Of a DNA stretch of 13,612 nt, positions 6,192 through 12,986 are shown piece by piece. Position numbers and translations under genes: made by a program. The DNA comes from Porphyrobacter sp. (GTDB taxonomy: Bacteria; Pseudomonadota; Alphaproteobacteria; Sphingomonadales; Sphingomonadaceae), in the NCBI GenBank assembly GCA_021732945.1, contig JAKFWB010000434.1, forward strand, positions 1 through 13,612, written 5' to 3'. Position 1 is the stretch's first letter. Each line of letters opens with the position of its first letter. Below the pieces are notes generated by a model. That model worked only from the letters and a program-made list of their open reading frames with translations. It ran no database searches and had not been told where the DNA came from.

Positions 6192-7487
6192 ATGACGGGG
6201 CCTGCGACGATCTTCGCGCTATCGAGCGGCGCGCCGCCTGCTGGCGTGGGCGTGATCCGCGTGTCCGGGCTTCAGGCTGGCGCGGCGCTGGTGGGTTTGG
6301 CGGGGCGGGTGCCTGAGGCGCGCCGGGCTTCTCTGGCGAAACTGCGCGGGGCTGATGGGGCTGTGCTGGATGAAGCTCTGATATTGTGGTTTCCCGGCCC
6401 GAACACCGCGACCGGTGAGGATCTGGCCGAACTGCATTGCCACGGCGGCCGGGCGGTGATTGCCGCCGTGGAAGCGGCCCTTGCCGCGATGCCCGGTCTA
6501 CGCCGTGCCGAGTCGGGAGAATTCACGCGCCGCGCTTTTGCCAATGGCCGGATCGATCTCGCCGAAGCGGAGGGGCTGGGCGATCTCCTCACTGCGGAGA
6601 CCGAGTTGCAGCGTGCTGCTGCAATCGCCAATGCGGGCGGGGCTTTGTCGCGGCAAGTCGAGGATTGGCGGGATCGGGTGCTGGTCCTGTCGGTTGAGGT
6701 CGAAGGCGTGCTCGATTTTTCAGACGAGGAGGATTCGGCCGATCTCCCCGAATGTTTCACGTGGAACATTGCCGCCCTGGCAGGAGAGATTGGCGATTGG
6801 CTCGCCCGTCCGCGATCTGAACGGCTGGGGGAGGGCTTCCGGGTGGTACTCGCCGGGCCTCCCAACGCGGGGAAATCCACCCTGTTCAACGCGCTGATCG
6901 AGAGCGAGGCGGCGATCACCTCGCCGATTGCGGGCACCACTCGCGACGTGATCGAACGCGCGGTTGCGGTGGTCGGCGTGCCGTTCACTTTTGTGGACAC
7001 GGCGGGCCTGAGGGTGGTCAAGGGCGGGGCTGAGGCGGACCAAATCGAGGCTATCGGTATCGCGCGGGCTGAGGCTGAACTGGTGCGAGCTGATCTGGTG
7101 CTATGGCTGGGGCCGGAAGGCGCAGGCCCTGATGGTGCGTGGGAGATCGCCGCGCAGGCGGACCGCGATGGCTTTGCGCCCAAGGCCGGCGCGCGCTTTA
7201 CCGTGTCGGCAGCGACGGGCGAAGGGGTGGGGGTGCTCAAGGCGGCACTGGTGGAAACTGCGCGCGGAGCTCTGCCCAAGCCGGGCGAGGCCGCACTCAA
7301 CGCGCGTCAGCATGCACGTTTGTCCGAAGCGGGTGAGGCTTTGGCAGCGGCGCGCACGCTGCGTGACCCGTTGCTGGTGGCGGAGGAGTTACGCCGCGTG
7401 CGGGTGGCGTTTGACCGGCTGATCGGCCGCGCGACGACCGAGGACATGCTCGACACGCTGTTTGGACGGTTTTGTATCGGCAAGTGA
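6192..7487 (+). CDS. mnmE: tRNA modification GTPase MnmE (TrmE)
   Basis: MnmE works with MnmG to place the (carboxymethyl)aminomethyl group on wobble uridine 34 of certain tRNAs. The 431-residue protein has an N-terminal tetrahydrofolate-binding domain (about 1-118, with SGEFTRRAFANGRIDLAEAE), a helical domain split around the G domain, a P-loop G-P-P-N-A-G-K-S-T (222-230), switch GTTRD (248-252), D-T-A-G-L (269-273), and the essential C-terminal C-I-G-K (C428). The usual G4 motif N-K-x-D is not seen; the aligned place reads A-Q-A-D (321-324). Residues 188-192 (CFTWN), between the helical part and the G domain, are encoded by a parS site. The gene follows the DUF6489-like gene by 7 bases. Normally mnmG comes next; here a Fic cassette lies between. 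Confidence 0.95.
   Translation: MTGPATIFALSSGAPPAGVGVIRVSGLQAGAALVGLAGRVPEARRASLAKLRGADGAVLDEALILWFPGPNTATGEDLAELHCHGGRAVIAAVEAALAAMPGLRRAESGEFTRRAFANGRIDLAEAEGLGDLLTAETELQRAAAIANAGGALSRQVEDWRDRVLVLSVEVEGVLDFSDEEDSADLPECFTWNIAALAGEIGDWLARPRSERLGEGFRVVLAGPPNAGKSTLFNALIESEAAITSPIAGTTRDVIERAVAVVGVPFTFVDTAGLRVVKGGAEADQIEAIGIARAEAELVRADLVLWLGPEGAGPDGAWEIAAQADRDGFAPKAGARFTVSAATGEGVGVLKAALVETARGALPKPGEAALNARQHARLSEAGEALAAARTLRDPLLVAEELRRVRVAFDRLIGRATTEDMLDTLFGRFCIGK
6753..6768. promoter_or_regulatory. parS: parS site 2, inside mnmE
   Basis: TGTTTCACGTGGAACA. The minus strand reads TGTTCCACGTGAAACA, the TGTTNCACGTGAAACA form of parS, with AAT/ATT flanks. It is read in mnmE as C-F-T-W-N. Confidence 0.85.
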
Positions 7488-7612
7488 GATAAAGTTATCG
7501 CAATTTCTCATTTATGCGACGAACGATTCCTTACGGACGATGAAGGTTGTTGATCTGAGATTCTTGATGTGCGATTCTAGATGTATATCGAATACAACAA
7601 AAGGGGACCGGC

Positions 7613-7819
7613 GTGGCTTTACGGAAACAGTTCTCAGGGAACGTGAAAGCTGACCCTGAGCTTATCGCCCTCATGGAAGCATCTCGAGACATCGATGTCA
7701 CTGAGGAGATGCTTCAGGAGCAAAGGATCAGCTTTGCGTTCGGAAATGCAATGAACGCTGATCGGATAACCAAAGACTCCGTTCGAGCGACATCAAAGAG
7801 CATTAGGCTTAGAGCCTAG
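7613..7819 (+). CDS. small protein upstream of fic, putative antitoxin
   Basis: A 68-residue soluble, charged protein starting at GTG 7613, with AAGGGG seven bases before it. The middle (TEEMLQEQRISFAFGNAMNA) and end (ITKDSVRATSKSIRL) look helical. Its position just before a Fic-domain gene, inside an AT-richer insert, suggests it is the Fic partner or antitoxin. However, the canonical Fic-inhibitory motif [S/T]-x-x-x-E-[G/N] is not present; the nearest match is S40-F-A-F-G44-N45, with Gly in place of the key Glu. So the role is inferred from context only, and inhibition, if any, may work differently. A terminator-like hairpin separates it from fic. Confidence 0.6.
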   Translation: MALRKQFSGNVKADPELIALMEASRDIDVTEEMLQEQRISFAFGNAMNADRITKDSVRATSKSIRLRA

Positions 7820-7824
7820 GAGGA

Positions 7825-7848
7825 GGGCCTGCGTAAGCAGGCCCTTTT
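7825..7848 (+). terminator. terminator-like hairpin between the putative antitoxin and fic
   Basis: GGGCCTGC (7825-7832), loop GTAA, GCAGGCCC (7837-7844), then TTTT. The 8-base GC-rich stem with a stable tetraloop and U-run has the form of an intrinsic terminator. It lies 5 bases after the upstream gene's stop and ends 3 bases before the fic ATG. The AGGAGG at 7821-7826, the best ribosome binding site for fic, overlaps its left arm. Confidence 0.7.
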
Positions 7849-7851
7849 CGC

Positions 7852-8454
7852 ATGTCGATTCGAGAAAATGGCGACAAAGAACTCTTCGATAAGGTTCAGG
7901 AGCAAAACCTCCTGCGCCAGTATGACTTATTGACCAATTGCATAGAGATCGGGCTGCTGAAGGGGATAGAGTTTTTCGATAAGTACACGCTTTGGTCTCT
8001 TAATGCGGCTGCCGTCTCGAACATCGCGCAGTTTGGGGGGAGGTTTCGAGAAGAGCCGATATACGTCGGTGACCACATACCACCTCATTTTAATTACGTC
8101 TCCGACTTGATGGATCGGTGCCTGTCAGTCGTCCATGAAAATTGGGACTCCATCGAGAACCCCATGGTTCTGCCCGCCTACATCCTATGGCGGATGAATT
8201 GGATTCATCCGTTCGTAGAGGGAAATGGGCGGACCGCGCGCGCAGCCTGCTACTACCTCATCTGTATGAAGTACGGTTCTTTGCTGCCAGGAAAGACGAT
8301 CGTTCCTGAGAGAATTCGCGCTGACAGAAAGCCATATTATGATGCCTTGAAGGCCGCCGATCGTGCCTGGGCGGAGGGCCATTTTGATGTCTCTGTGCTT
8401 GCCAATTATCTGACGATTTTGGTGAAGGCGCAGCTTTCAGAGGCCACCGAATAG
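7852..8454 (+). CDS. Fic-domain protein (putative AMP-transferase toxin)
   Basis: A 200-residue Fic protein. Fic enzymes usually transfer AMP from ATP to a hydroxyl side chain of a target protein and often act as toxins. The full active-site motif H119-P-F-V-E-G-N-G-R-T-A-R130 is present, with the catalytic histidine, the metal-binding acidic residue and both arginines. The flap region that docks the target is seen as GGRFREEPIYVGDHIPP (about 62-78). No inhibitory [S/T]-x-x-x-E-[G/N] helix is found within the protein, so it is not of the self-inhibited class II or III type; control would come from the upstream gene or from low expression. The start is ATG 7852; its ribosome binding site is 25 bases away across a hairpin, so translation is probably weak. 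Base use is AT-richer than in mnmE and mnmG, consistent with transfer. Confidence 0.88.
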   Translation: MSIRENGDKELFDKVQEQNLLRQYDLLTNCIEIGLLKGIEFFDKYTLWSLNAAAVSNIAQFGGRFREEPIYVGDHIPPHFNYVSDLMDRCLSVVHENWDSIENPMVLPAYILWRMNWIHPFVEGNGRTARAACYYLICMKYGSLLPGKTIVPERIRADRKPYYDALKAADRAWAEGHFDVSVLANYLTILVKAQLSEATE

Positions 8455-8466
8455 CCCAAGGCAAAA

Positions 8467-8482
8467 TGTTTCACGTGAAACA
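8467..8482. promoter_or_regulatory. parS: parS site 3, fic-mnmG gap
   Basis: Perfect TGTTTCACGTGAAACA, within the 20-base palindrome AATGTTTCACGTGAAACATT. First of three sites clustered within 106 bases. Confidence 0.93.
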
Positions 8483-8517
8483 TTGGATGCGTTTTTCGAT
8501 GCCTTTTTGGGTCTGAA

Positions 8518-8533
8518 TGTTTCACGTGAAACA
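8518..8533. promoter_or_regulatory. parS: parS site 4, fic-mnmG gap
   Basis: Perfect TGTTTCACGTGAAACA with AAT/ATT flanks, 51 bases after site 3. Confidence 0.93.
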
Positions 8534-8556
8534 TTTTACGCCAGTTTGGTCACCAA

Positions 8557-8572
8557 TGTTCCACGTGAAACA
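8557..8572. promoter_or_regulatory. parS: parS site 5, fic-mnmG gap
   Basis: TGTTCCACGTGAAACA (the N = C form) with AAT/ATT flanks, 39 bases after site 4 and 31 bases before the -35 box of the mnmG promoter. Confidence 0.9.
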
Positions 8573-8602
8573 TTCGCGCTAGTCGCCCTCATCGAATCCG
8601 CT

Positions 8603-8631
8603 TTGACGATTCCCCCCGCGCGTCCTATCTG
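8603..8631 (+). promoter_or_regulatory. promoter of the mnmG-rsmG operon, predicted leaderless start
   Basis: TTGACG and TATCTG are separated by exactly 17 bases. The -10 box ends 6 bases before the mnmG ATG at 8638, so transcription would begin at or next to the start codon. There is no Shine-Dalgarno in the intervening GCGCCCC. Confidence 0.5.
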
Positions 8632-8637
8632 CGCCCC

Positions 8638-10500
8638 ATGCACCATTTTGATGTCATCATCATCGGCGGCGGTCACGCCGGGGTCGAGGCGGCTTGCGCG
8701 TCGGCGCGGATGGGTGCGCGCACCGCTCTGGTGAGCTTTGACCTCAACGCAATTGGTGCGATGAGCTGCAATCCCGCGATCGGCGGCCTCGGCAAGGGCC
8801 ATCTGGTGCGCGAGGTTGATGCGCTCGACGGCGTGATCGGGCGCGCGGCGGATGCTGGCGCGATCCACTACCGGATGCTCAACCGCTCCAAGGGCAGTGC
8901 CGTATGGGGTCCTCGTGTGCAGGCGGACCGGGTGCGGTTCAAGGCTGCGGTGCAGAGCATCGTGCAGGCTCAGGCAAAGCTCACACTGGTCGAGGGTGAG
9001 GCCGCCGCGCTGGTGCTGGCGGGCGGCAATGTCGCCGGGCTGGAACTGGCCGATGGCACCATCCTCAACGCGCCTCGTGTGGTGTTGTGCACCGGCACCT
9101 TCCTCGGCGGCGTGCTGTTCCGTGGAGAAGAACGCTACGAAGGCGGGCGGATCGGTGAGAACGCGGCCAAGCGGCTCGCTGATCAACTGCGCGGCGCGGA
9201 CTTGCCGATGGCGCGGCTCAAGACCGGCACCCCGCCGCGTCTCGATGGCCGCACGATCAATTGGGCGGTTCTTGAAGAACAGCCTTCAGATGGCGAGGCC
9301 TGGACCATGTCCTCGCTCACCCCGGGCCGGGTCAACCCCGAAGTGTTTTGCGCCATCACCCGCACCACGCAGGCGGGGCATGATGCGATCCGTGCTAATC
9401 TCCACCGTTCTCCGCTGTTCTCGGGCGCGATTGCGGCGGCGGGGCCGCGCTATTGCCCGTCAATCGAGGACAAGATCCACCGCTTTGGCGACCGCGAGGG
9501 GCATCAGGTGTTCCTGGAGCCTGAGGGGCTGGACACGCACATAGTCTATCCTAACGGGATCAGCACATCACTGCCGACCGATGTGCAGGAGGTGGTGGTG
9601 CGCACCATGCCGGGCTGCGAGCGCGCTGTGATCGCGCAGCCGGGCTATGCGGTCGAGTATGACCATATTGATCCGCGCGCGCTGACCCCGGACTTGCAGG
9701 TGCGCGCGATCCCGGGACTTTATTGCGCCGGGCAGATCAATGGCACCACCGGCTATGAGGAAGCCGCCGCACAAGGGCTGGTCGCGGGGCTGGAAGCTGC
9801 CGCCGCTGCGCTGGGCAAGGCTGCGCCCGCGCTTGATCGGGCGAACAGCTACATCGCGGTGATGGTCGATGATCTCACCCTTCAGGGCGTGTCAGAACCC
9901 TACCGCATGCTCACCGCCCGCGCCGAATACCGTCTGCGCCTGCGCGCCAACAACGCGGCCACTCGCCTTACCGGGCTCGGTATCGCGGCGGGCTGCATTG
10001 GTGAGGAGCGCCGTGTCTGGTGGGAACGGCGTGAGGCGGTGCGCGAAATGTTTCACGTGAAACATTCCGAGACAATCCACGCCCGTCAGCTGGCCGATCT
10101 CGGCCTGCCGGTGCGGCGCGATCAGGGGGAGAAGCCGCTGGCCGAATGGCTGCGCTATGATGGTGTCACCCCCAATGCGCTCGCCCCATGGTTGGGTGAG
10201 ACAACCGCGCTCGACCCGCTGCTAGCCGAAGAAATGGCCGAAGATGCCGCCTATGCGCCCTACCTCGCCCGGCAGGATGCTGAGCTGCGCGATCTGCGCG
10301 CGAGTGAGGCTTTGGCGCTGGCGGCGGACTTCCCCTATAGCGGCGTGCCCGGCCTCTCGAATGAGATGATCGAGCGCCTCACCAAGGCCGCCCCCGGAAC
10401 ACTGGCCGCCGCCGGGCGTGTCCCCGGTGTGACCCCGGCGGCGCTTTCGGCCCTGCTGGTTCATGCGCGGCGACTTGCCAATGGGCAGCGGGCGGCGTGA
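8638..10500 (+). CDS. mnmG: tRNA uridine 5-carboxymethylaminomethyl modification enzyme MnmG (GidA)
   Basis: MnmG is the FAD-dependent partner of MnmE in modifying uridine 34 of tRNA. The 620-residue length is normal. The FAD-binding loop I-G-G-G-H-A-G is at 9-15. The first signature includes [14 protein letters not shown] with C44, and the second reads [12 protein letters not shown] with C273; these two cysteines match the ones important in the E. coli enzyme. [13 protein letters not shown] lies further on. Residues 471-476 (M-F-H-V-K-H) in the C-terminal half are encoded by a perfect parS site. The start ATG 8638 has no ribosome binding site and is probably leaderless. The rsmG start overlaps its stop by 4 bases (GTGA). 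Confidence 0.97.
   Translation: MHHFDVIIIGGGHAGVEAACASARMGARTALVSFDLNAIGAMSCNPAIGGLGKGHLVREVDALDGVIGRAADAGAIHYRMLNRSKGSAVWGPRVQADRVRFKAAVQSIVQAQAKLTLVEGEAAALVLAGGNVAGLELADGTILNAPRVVLCTGTFLGGVLFRGEERYEGGRIGENAAKRLADQLRGADLPMARLKTGTPPRLDGRTINWAVLEEQPSDGEAWTMSSLTPGRVNPEVFCAITRTTQAGHDAIRANLHRSPLFSGAIAAAGPRYCPSIEDKIHRFGDREGHQVFLEPEGLDTHIVYPNGISTSLPTDVQEVVVRTMPGCERAVIAQPGYAVEYDHIDPRALTPDLQVRAIPGLYCAGQINGTTGYEEAAAQGLVAGLEAAAAALGKAAPALDRANSYIAVMVDDLTLQGVSEPYRMLTARAEYRLRLRANNAATRLTGLGIAAGCIGEERRVWWERREAVREMFHVKHSETIHARQLADLGLPVRRDQGEKPLAEWLRYDGVTPNALAPWLGETTALDPLLAEEMAEDAAYAPYLARQDAELRDLRASEALALAADFPYSGVPGLSNEMIERLTKAAPGTLAAAGRVPGVTPAALSALLVHARRLANGQRAA
10049..10064. promoter_or_regulatory. parS: parS site 6, inside mnmG
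   Basis: Perfect TGTTTCACGTGAAACA with AAT/ATT flanks, read in mnmG as M-F-H-V-K-H. Confidence 0.92.
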
Positions 10501-11123
10501 TCAGCAATGAAACCGAAGCCCGCGCCTATGTCGCAGGGCTGACCGACGCTGAAGGGATGGCGCGGATTGAGGCCTTCGCCGCGCTGGTGCTGGAGGAGAA
10601 TCAGCAGCAGAACCTGATCGCCAAGGCGACCGAGGCGCATATCTGGCAGCGCCACATTGCGGACTCAGCGCAGCTCACCCAAAATGTTTCACGTGAAACA
10701 TTCAACGCCAACGCTGGCGGGCCGTGGCTTGATCTGGGGACCGGGCCAGGCTTTCCGGGGCTGGTGATCGCAGCGCTCTATCCGAACATGCCGGTGGTGC
10801 TGGTTGAATCGCGCACGCGCCGGGCCGAGTCTCTCGAACGCTGTGTTGCCGCGCTTAATCTCGGTAAATGCCGGGTAGAAGGCCAGCAGTTGGAGCGTAT
10901 AACGCCGTTCCACGCCCGCGCCATTTCGGCACGCGCCTTTGCACCGCTGGCAAAACTCCTCACCTTGTCCGCACCCTTCTCCACAAGCACCACCCGCTAC
11001 GTCTTGCCCAAGGGCCGCTCGGCAGCGCAGGAGTTGGAGACACTGAAGCCTTCGATTCGGGCAATGTTTCACGTGAAACATTCCTTGACCGATCCCGAGG
11101 CCGGGATCATCGTGAAGGCCTGA
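10497..11123 (+). CDS. rsmG: 16S rRNA (guanine527-N7)-methyltransferase RsmG (GidB)
   Basis: RsmG methylates N7 of G527 in 16S rRNA using S-adenosylmethionine. The 208-residue protein has the SAM-binding motif [13 protein letters not shown] (about 78-89), the acidic end of strand 2 in [14 protein letters not shown], and R-A-F-A-P-L, all typical. The start is the GTG at 10497, overlapping the mnmG stop (GTGA), so translation is coupled. Two parS sites lie inside the gene: residues 63-69 (N-V-S-R-E-T-F), just before motif I, and residues 190-195 (M-F-H-V-K-H), near the C-terminus, before the final strand AGIIVKA. Both fall at edges of the fold where extra residues are tolerable. parA follows after 56 bases. 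Confidence 0.96.
   Translation: MISNETEARAYVAGLTDAEGMARIEAFAALVLEENQQQNLIAKATEAHIWQRHIADSAQLTQNVSRETFNANAGGPWLDLGTGPGFPGLVIAALYPNMPVVLVESRTRRAESLERCVAALNLGKCRVEGQQLERITPFHARAISARAFAPLAKLLTLSAPFSTSTTRYVLPKGRSAAQELETLKPSIRAMFHVKHSLTDPEAGIIVKA
10685..10700. promoter_or_regulatory. parS: parS site 7, inside rsmG
   Basis: Perfect TGTTTCACGTGAAACA with AAT/ATT flanks, read in rsmG as N-V-S-R-E-T-F. Confidence 0.92.
11065..11080. promoter_or_regulatory. parS: parS site 8, 3' end of rsmG
   Basis: Perfect TGTTTCACGTGAAACA with AAT/ATT flanks, 99 bases before the parA start. Bound ParB here could influence parAB transcription. Confidence 0.92.
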
Positions 11124-11139
11124 CACGCGAAACGCGCTT

Positions 11140-11156
11140 GGATTGCTCATCAATCC
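11140..11156 (+). repeat. small hairpin in the rsmG-parA gap
   Basis: GGATTG and CAATCC flank the loop CTCAT; an outer ACGC/GCGT pair (11132-11135, 11157-11160) could extend the stem past an internal bulge. There is no T-run, so it is not a terminator; it may shape the parA leader or be chance. Confidence 0.3.
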
Positions 11157-11179
11157 GCGTTGAAGGGACGGGAATCACC

Positions 11180-11956
11180 ATGCTGACCATCGCGATTGCC
11201 AATCAGAAGGGCGGAGTGGGCAAAACCACCACCGCGATCAACATCGCCACCGCCATGGCGGCGACCGGTTGGCGGACGCTGCTGATCGATCTCGATCCGC
11301 AGGGCAATGCCTCAACCGGGCTGGGCATCCGGGCCGAATCGCGCGACGTTTCCAGTTATGATCTGCTGGTGGACGATGTTGCGCTGGATACGGCGATCGT
11401 GCCGACATCGATCCCGCGCCTTGATATCGTCCCGGCGACGGTCGACCTGTCGGGGGCCGAGGTTGAGCTGGTCGCGGTGGAAGGCCGCACCCACAAGTTG
11501 CAGCGCGCTCTGGCCCAACACGCTGGGCACGATATCTGCTTTATCGATTGTCCGCCCTCGCTCGGCCTGCTGACACTGAACGCGCTGTGCGCTGCCGATA
11601 CGCTGCTGGTGCCGCTGCAATGCGAATTCTTTGCGCTGGAGGGGCTCAGCCAGCTGCTCCAGACTGTCGATCAGGTGCAGAAGCGCTTCAATCCCGATCT
11701 CGGCATCATCGGCGTTGCTCTCACGATGTATGACCGGCGCAATCGGCTGACGGACGAAGTTTCGGAAAATGTGCGCGAATGTCTTGGCAACGTGGTGTTC
11801 GAGACGGTGATTCCGCGCAATGTCCGCCTGTCCGAAGCACCGGGCCATGGGTTGCCGGCCTTGATCTATGATCAGCATTGCACCGGCAGCCGCGCCTATA
11901 TGGCCTTGGCGCGAGAATTGATCGGGCGATTTCCCGCAGAAAGACAAGCCGCATGA
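11180..11956 (+). CDS. parA: chromosome partitioning ATPase ParA (Soj)
   Basis: ParA is the DNA-binding ATPase whose ParB-triggered release drives segregation of the origin region. The 258-residue protein starts MLTIAIANQKGGVGKTTTAI, with the deviant Walker A loop K-G-G-V-G-K-T-T at residues 10-17. It continues with L-L-I-D-L-D-P-Q-G-N and the Walker B region C-F-I-D-C-P-P-S. There is no N-terminal helix-turn-helix extension, as expected for a chromosomal (type Ib-like) ParA. The ATG at 11180 has GGGA about 8 bases upstream; the frame is open further back, but that part overlaps rsmG and is not ParA-like. Its stop overlaps the parB start (ATGA). Confidence 0.97.
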   Translation: MLTIAIANQKGGVGKTTTAINIATAMAATGWRTLLIDLDPQGNASTGLGIRAESRDVSSYDLLVDDVALDTAIVPTSIPRLDIVPATVDLSGAEVELVAVEGRTHKLQRALAQHAGHDICFIDCPPSLGLLTLNALCAADTLLVPLQCEFFALEGLSQLLQTVDQVQKRFNPDLGIIGVALTMYDRRNRLTDEVSENVRECLGNVVFETVIPRNVRLSEAPGHGLPALIYDQHCTGSRAYMALARELIGRFPAERQAA

Positions 11957-12930
11957 GTGATGAAGTGACCCAACCCGCTGATCTTGCAACAGGATCACGG
12001 GCTGCGGATGATAAGCCACGGCGTCTGGGCCGGGGGCTTGGTGCCTTGCTGGGTGAGACCCGGCGCGAAGAGCCGCTGGTGCGGCGCGATGATGCTCCGG
12101 TTGAACCCTTGTCGCCGGGTGCATCGCCGCTGCGGATGATTCCGCTCTCCCAAATCAAGCCGCTGCCCGGCAATCCGCGCAAGCATTTCGATGAAACCGC
12201 GCTGGCGGAACTTGCCGCTTCGATCGCGGCGCGCGGAGTGATTCAGCCGATCATCGTCCGCCCGCATCCCGAAGGTGCCGGATATCAGCTGGTTGCAGGC
12301 GAGCGGCGCTGGCGCGCGGCGCAAAAGGCGCGGCTGCACGAGATCCCCGCGCTGGTGCGCGACCTGTCCGACCGCGAGGTCATGGCGCTGGCGCTGATCG
12401 AGAACTTGCAGCGCGAAGATCTGAGCCCGGTTGAAGAGGCGCGCGCCTATCATCGCCTGTCCGAGCTCGAAGGCATGATCCAGGTCGACATCGCCAAGAT
12501 GGTCGAAAAGTCGCGCAGCCATGTCGCCAATATGATGCGGCTGATGTCCTTGCCGGATCGGGTGCTCGATCTGGTCGGTTCAGGGCAGTTATCGACCGGC
12601 CATGTCCGCGCGCTGATCGGCCGTGATGATGCGTTGGAACTGGCCGAAATCGCGGTGGCCGAGGGGCTTTCAGTGCGCGAGATCGAATTGCTGACGCGCA
12701 AGATCTCCCGCCGGGAGGCCGCTGCTCCTGTTCAGGTGCCGCTCGCGCTTCCGCAAACGTCGGAAAACGCGGATATTTCGGCTGTCGAACAGCATCTTGA
12801 GGAATTTCTGGGGCTTAGCGTGAAGATCAAGCCCGAAGCCGATCCGCGCAAGGGGGCAATCACCATCCGTTACGGCACGCTTGATCAGCTCGATCTGCTG
12901 TGCCAGCGCCTCACGGGCGGCGAATTTTAG
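11953..12930 (+). CDS. parB: chromosome partitioning protein ParB (Spo0J)
   Basis: ParB loads at parS, then clamps and slides on DNA as a CTP-dependent switch, marking the origin region for ParA. The 325-residue protein has the N-terminal ParA-interacting stretch R-R-L-G-R-G-L-G-A-L-L-G (23-34). The CTP-binding domain follows, with G-E-R-R-W-R-A-A (116-123) and E-N-L-Q-R-E-D-L (150-157). The helix-turn-helix that reads parS lies around IQVDIAKMVEKSRSHVANMM (176-195), then GHVRALIG. A variable linker (about 252-272) leads to the C-terminal dimerisation domain. The ATG at 11953 overlaps the parA stop by 4 bases. Eight matching parS sites lie upstream, so the protein and its targets are together. 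Confidence 0.97.
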   Translation: MSDEVTQPADLATGSRAADDKPRRLGRGLGALLGETRREEPLVRRDDAPVEPLSPGASPLRMIPLSQIKPLPGNPRKHFDETALAELAASIAARGVIQPIIVRPHPEGAGYQLVAGERRWRAAQKARLHEIPALVRDLSDREVMALALIENLQREDLSPVEEARAYHRLSELEGMIQVDIAKMVEKSRSHVANMMRLMSLPDRVLDLVGSGQLSTGHVRALIGRDDALELAEIAVAEGLSVREIELLTRKISRREAAAPVQVPLALPQTSENADISAVEQHLEEFLGLSVKIKPEADPRKGAITIRYGTLDQLDLLCQRLTGGEF

Positions 12931-12934
12931 TAGC

Positions 12935-12964
12935 AAAAAAGGGGGCCGCGCACTGCGGCCCCCT
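12935..12964 (-). terminator. intrinsic terminator between convergent parB and the glycine-zipper gene
   Basis: GGGGGCCGC (12941-12949), loop GCACT, GCGGCCCCC (12955-12963), with one more A-T pair outside. On the minus strand the stem is followed by TTTTTT (12940-12935), a textbook terminator for the minus-strand gene. On the plus strand it is followed by CTCTTC rather than a T-run, so it is weaker for parB. Confidence 0.85.
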
Positions 12965-12986
12965 CTCTTCCCCCAAGTTCTTAAGG

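Noticed and set aside
6272..7300. Long open frame (342 codons) on the minus strand opposite mnmE
   Set aside because: Low-complexity Ser/Ala/Arg/Pro sequence typical of the antisense of GC-rich coding DNA; mnmE on the plus strand is certain.
7462..7653. 63-codon plus-strand frame spanning the end of mnmE and the start of the small fic-partner gene
   Set aside because: It overlaps mnmE out of frame and has no ribosome binding site; the GTG at 7613 with AAGGGG is better supported.
8536..9186. 216-codon minus-strand frame across the mnmG start
   Set aside because: Shadow of mnmG; the composition is not protein-like and it crosses a promoter and parS sites.
11119..11134. Ninth, degenerate parS-like sequence (CACGCGAAAC)
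   Set aside because: Only about 10 of 16 bases match and the palindrome is lost.
10868..11179. N-terminal extension of parA over rsmG
   Set aside because: The region is fully explained by rsmG, and ParA begins canonically at 11180.
11312..12124. 270-codon minus-strand frame opposite parA/parB
   Set aside because: Antisense shadow of two certain genes.
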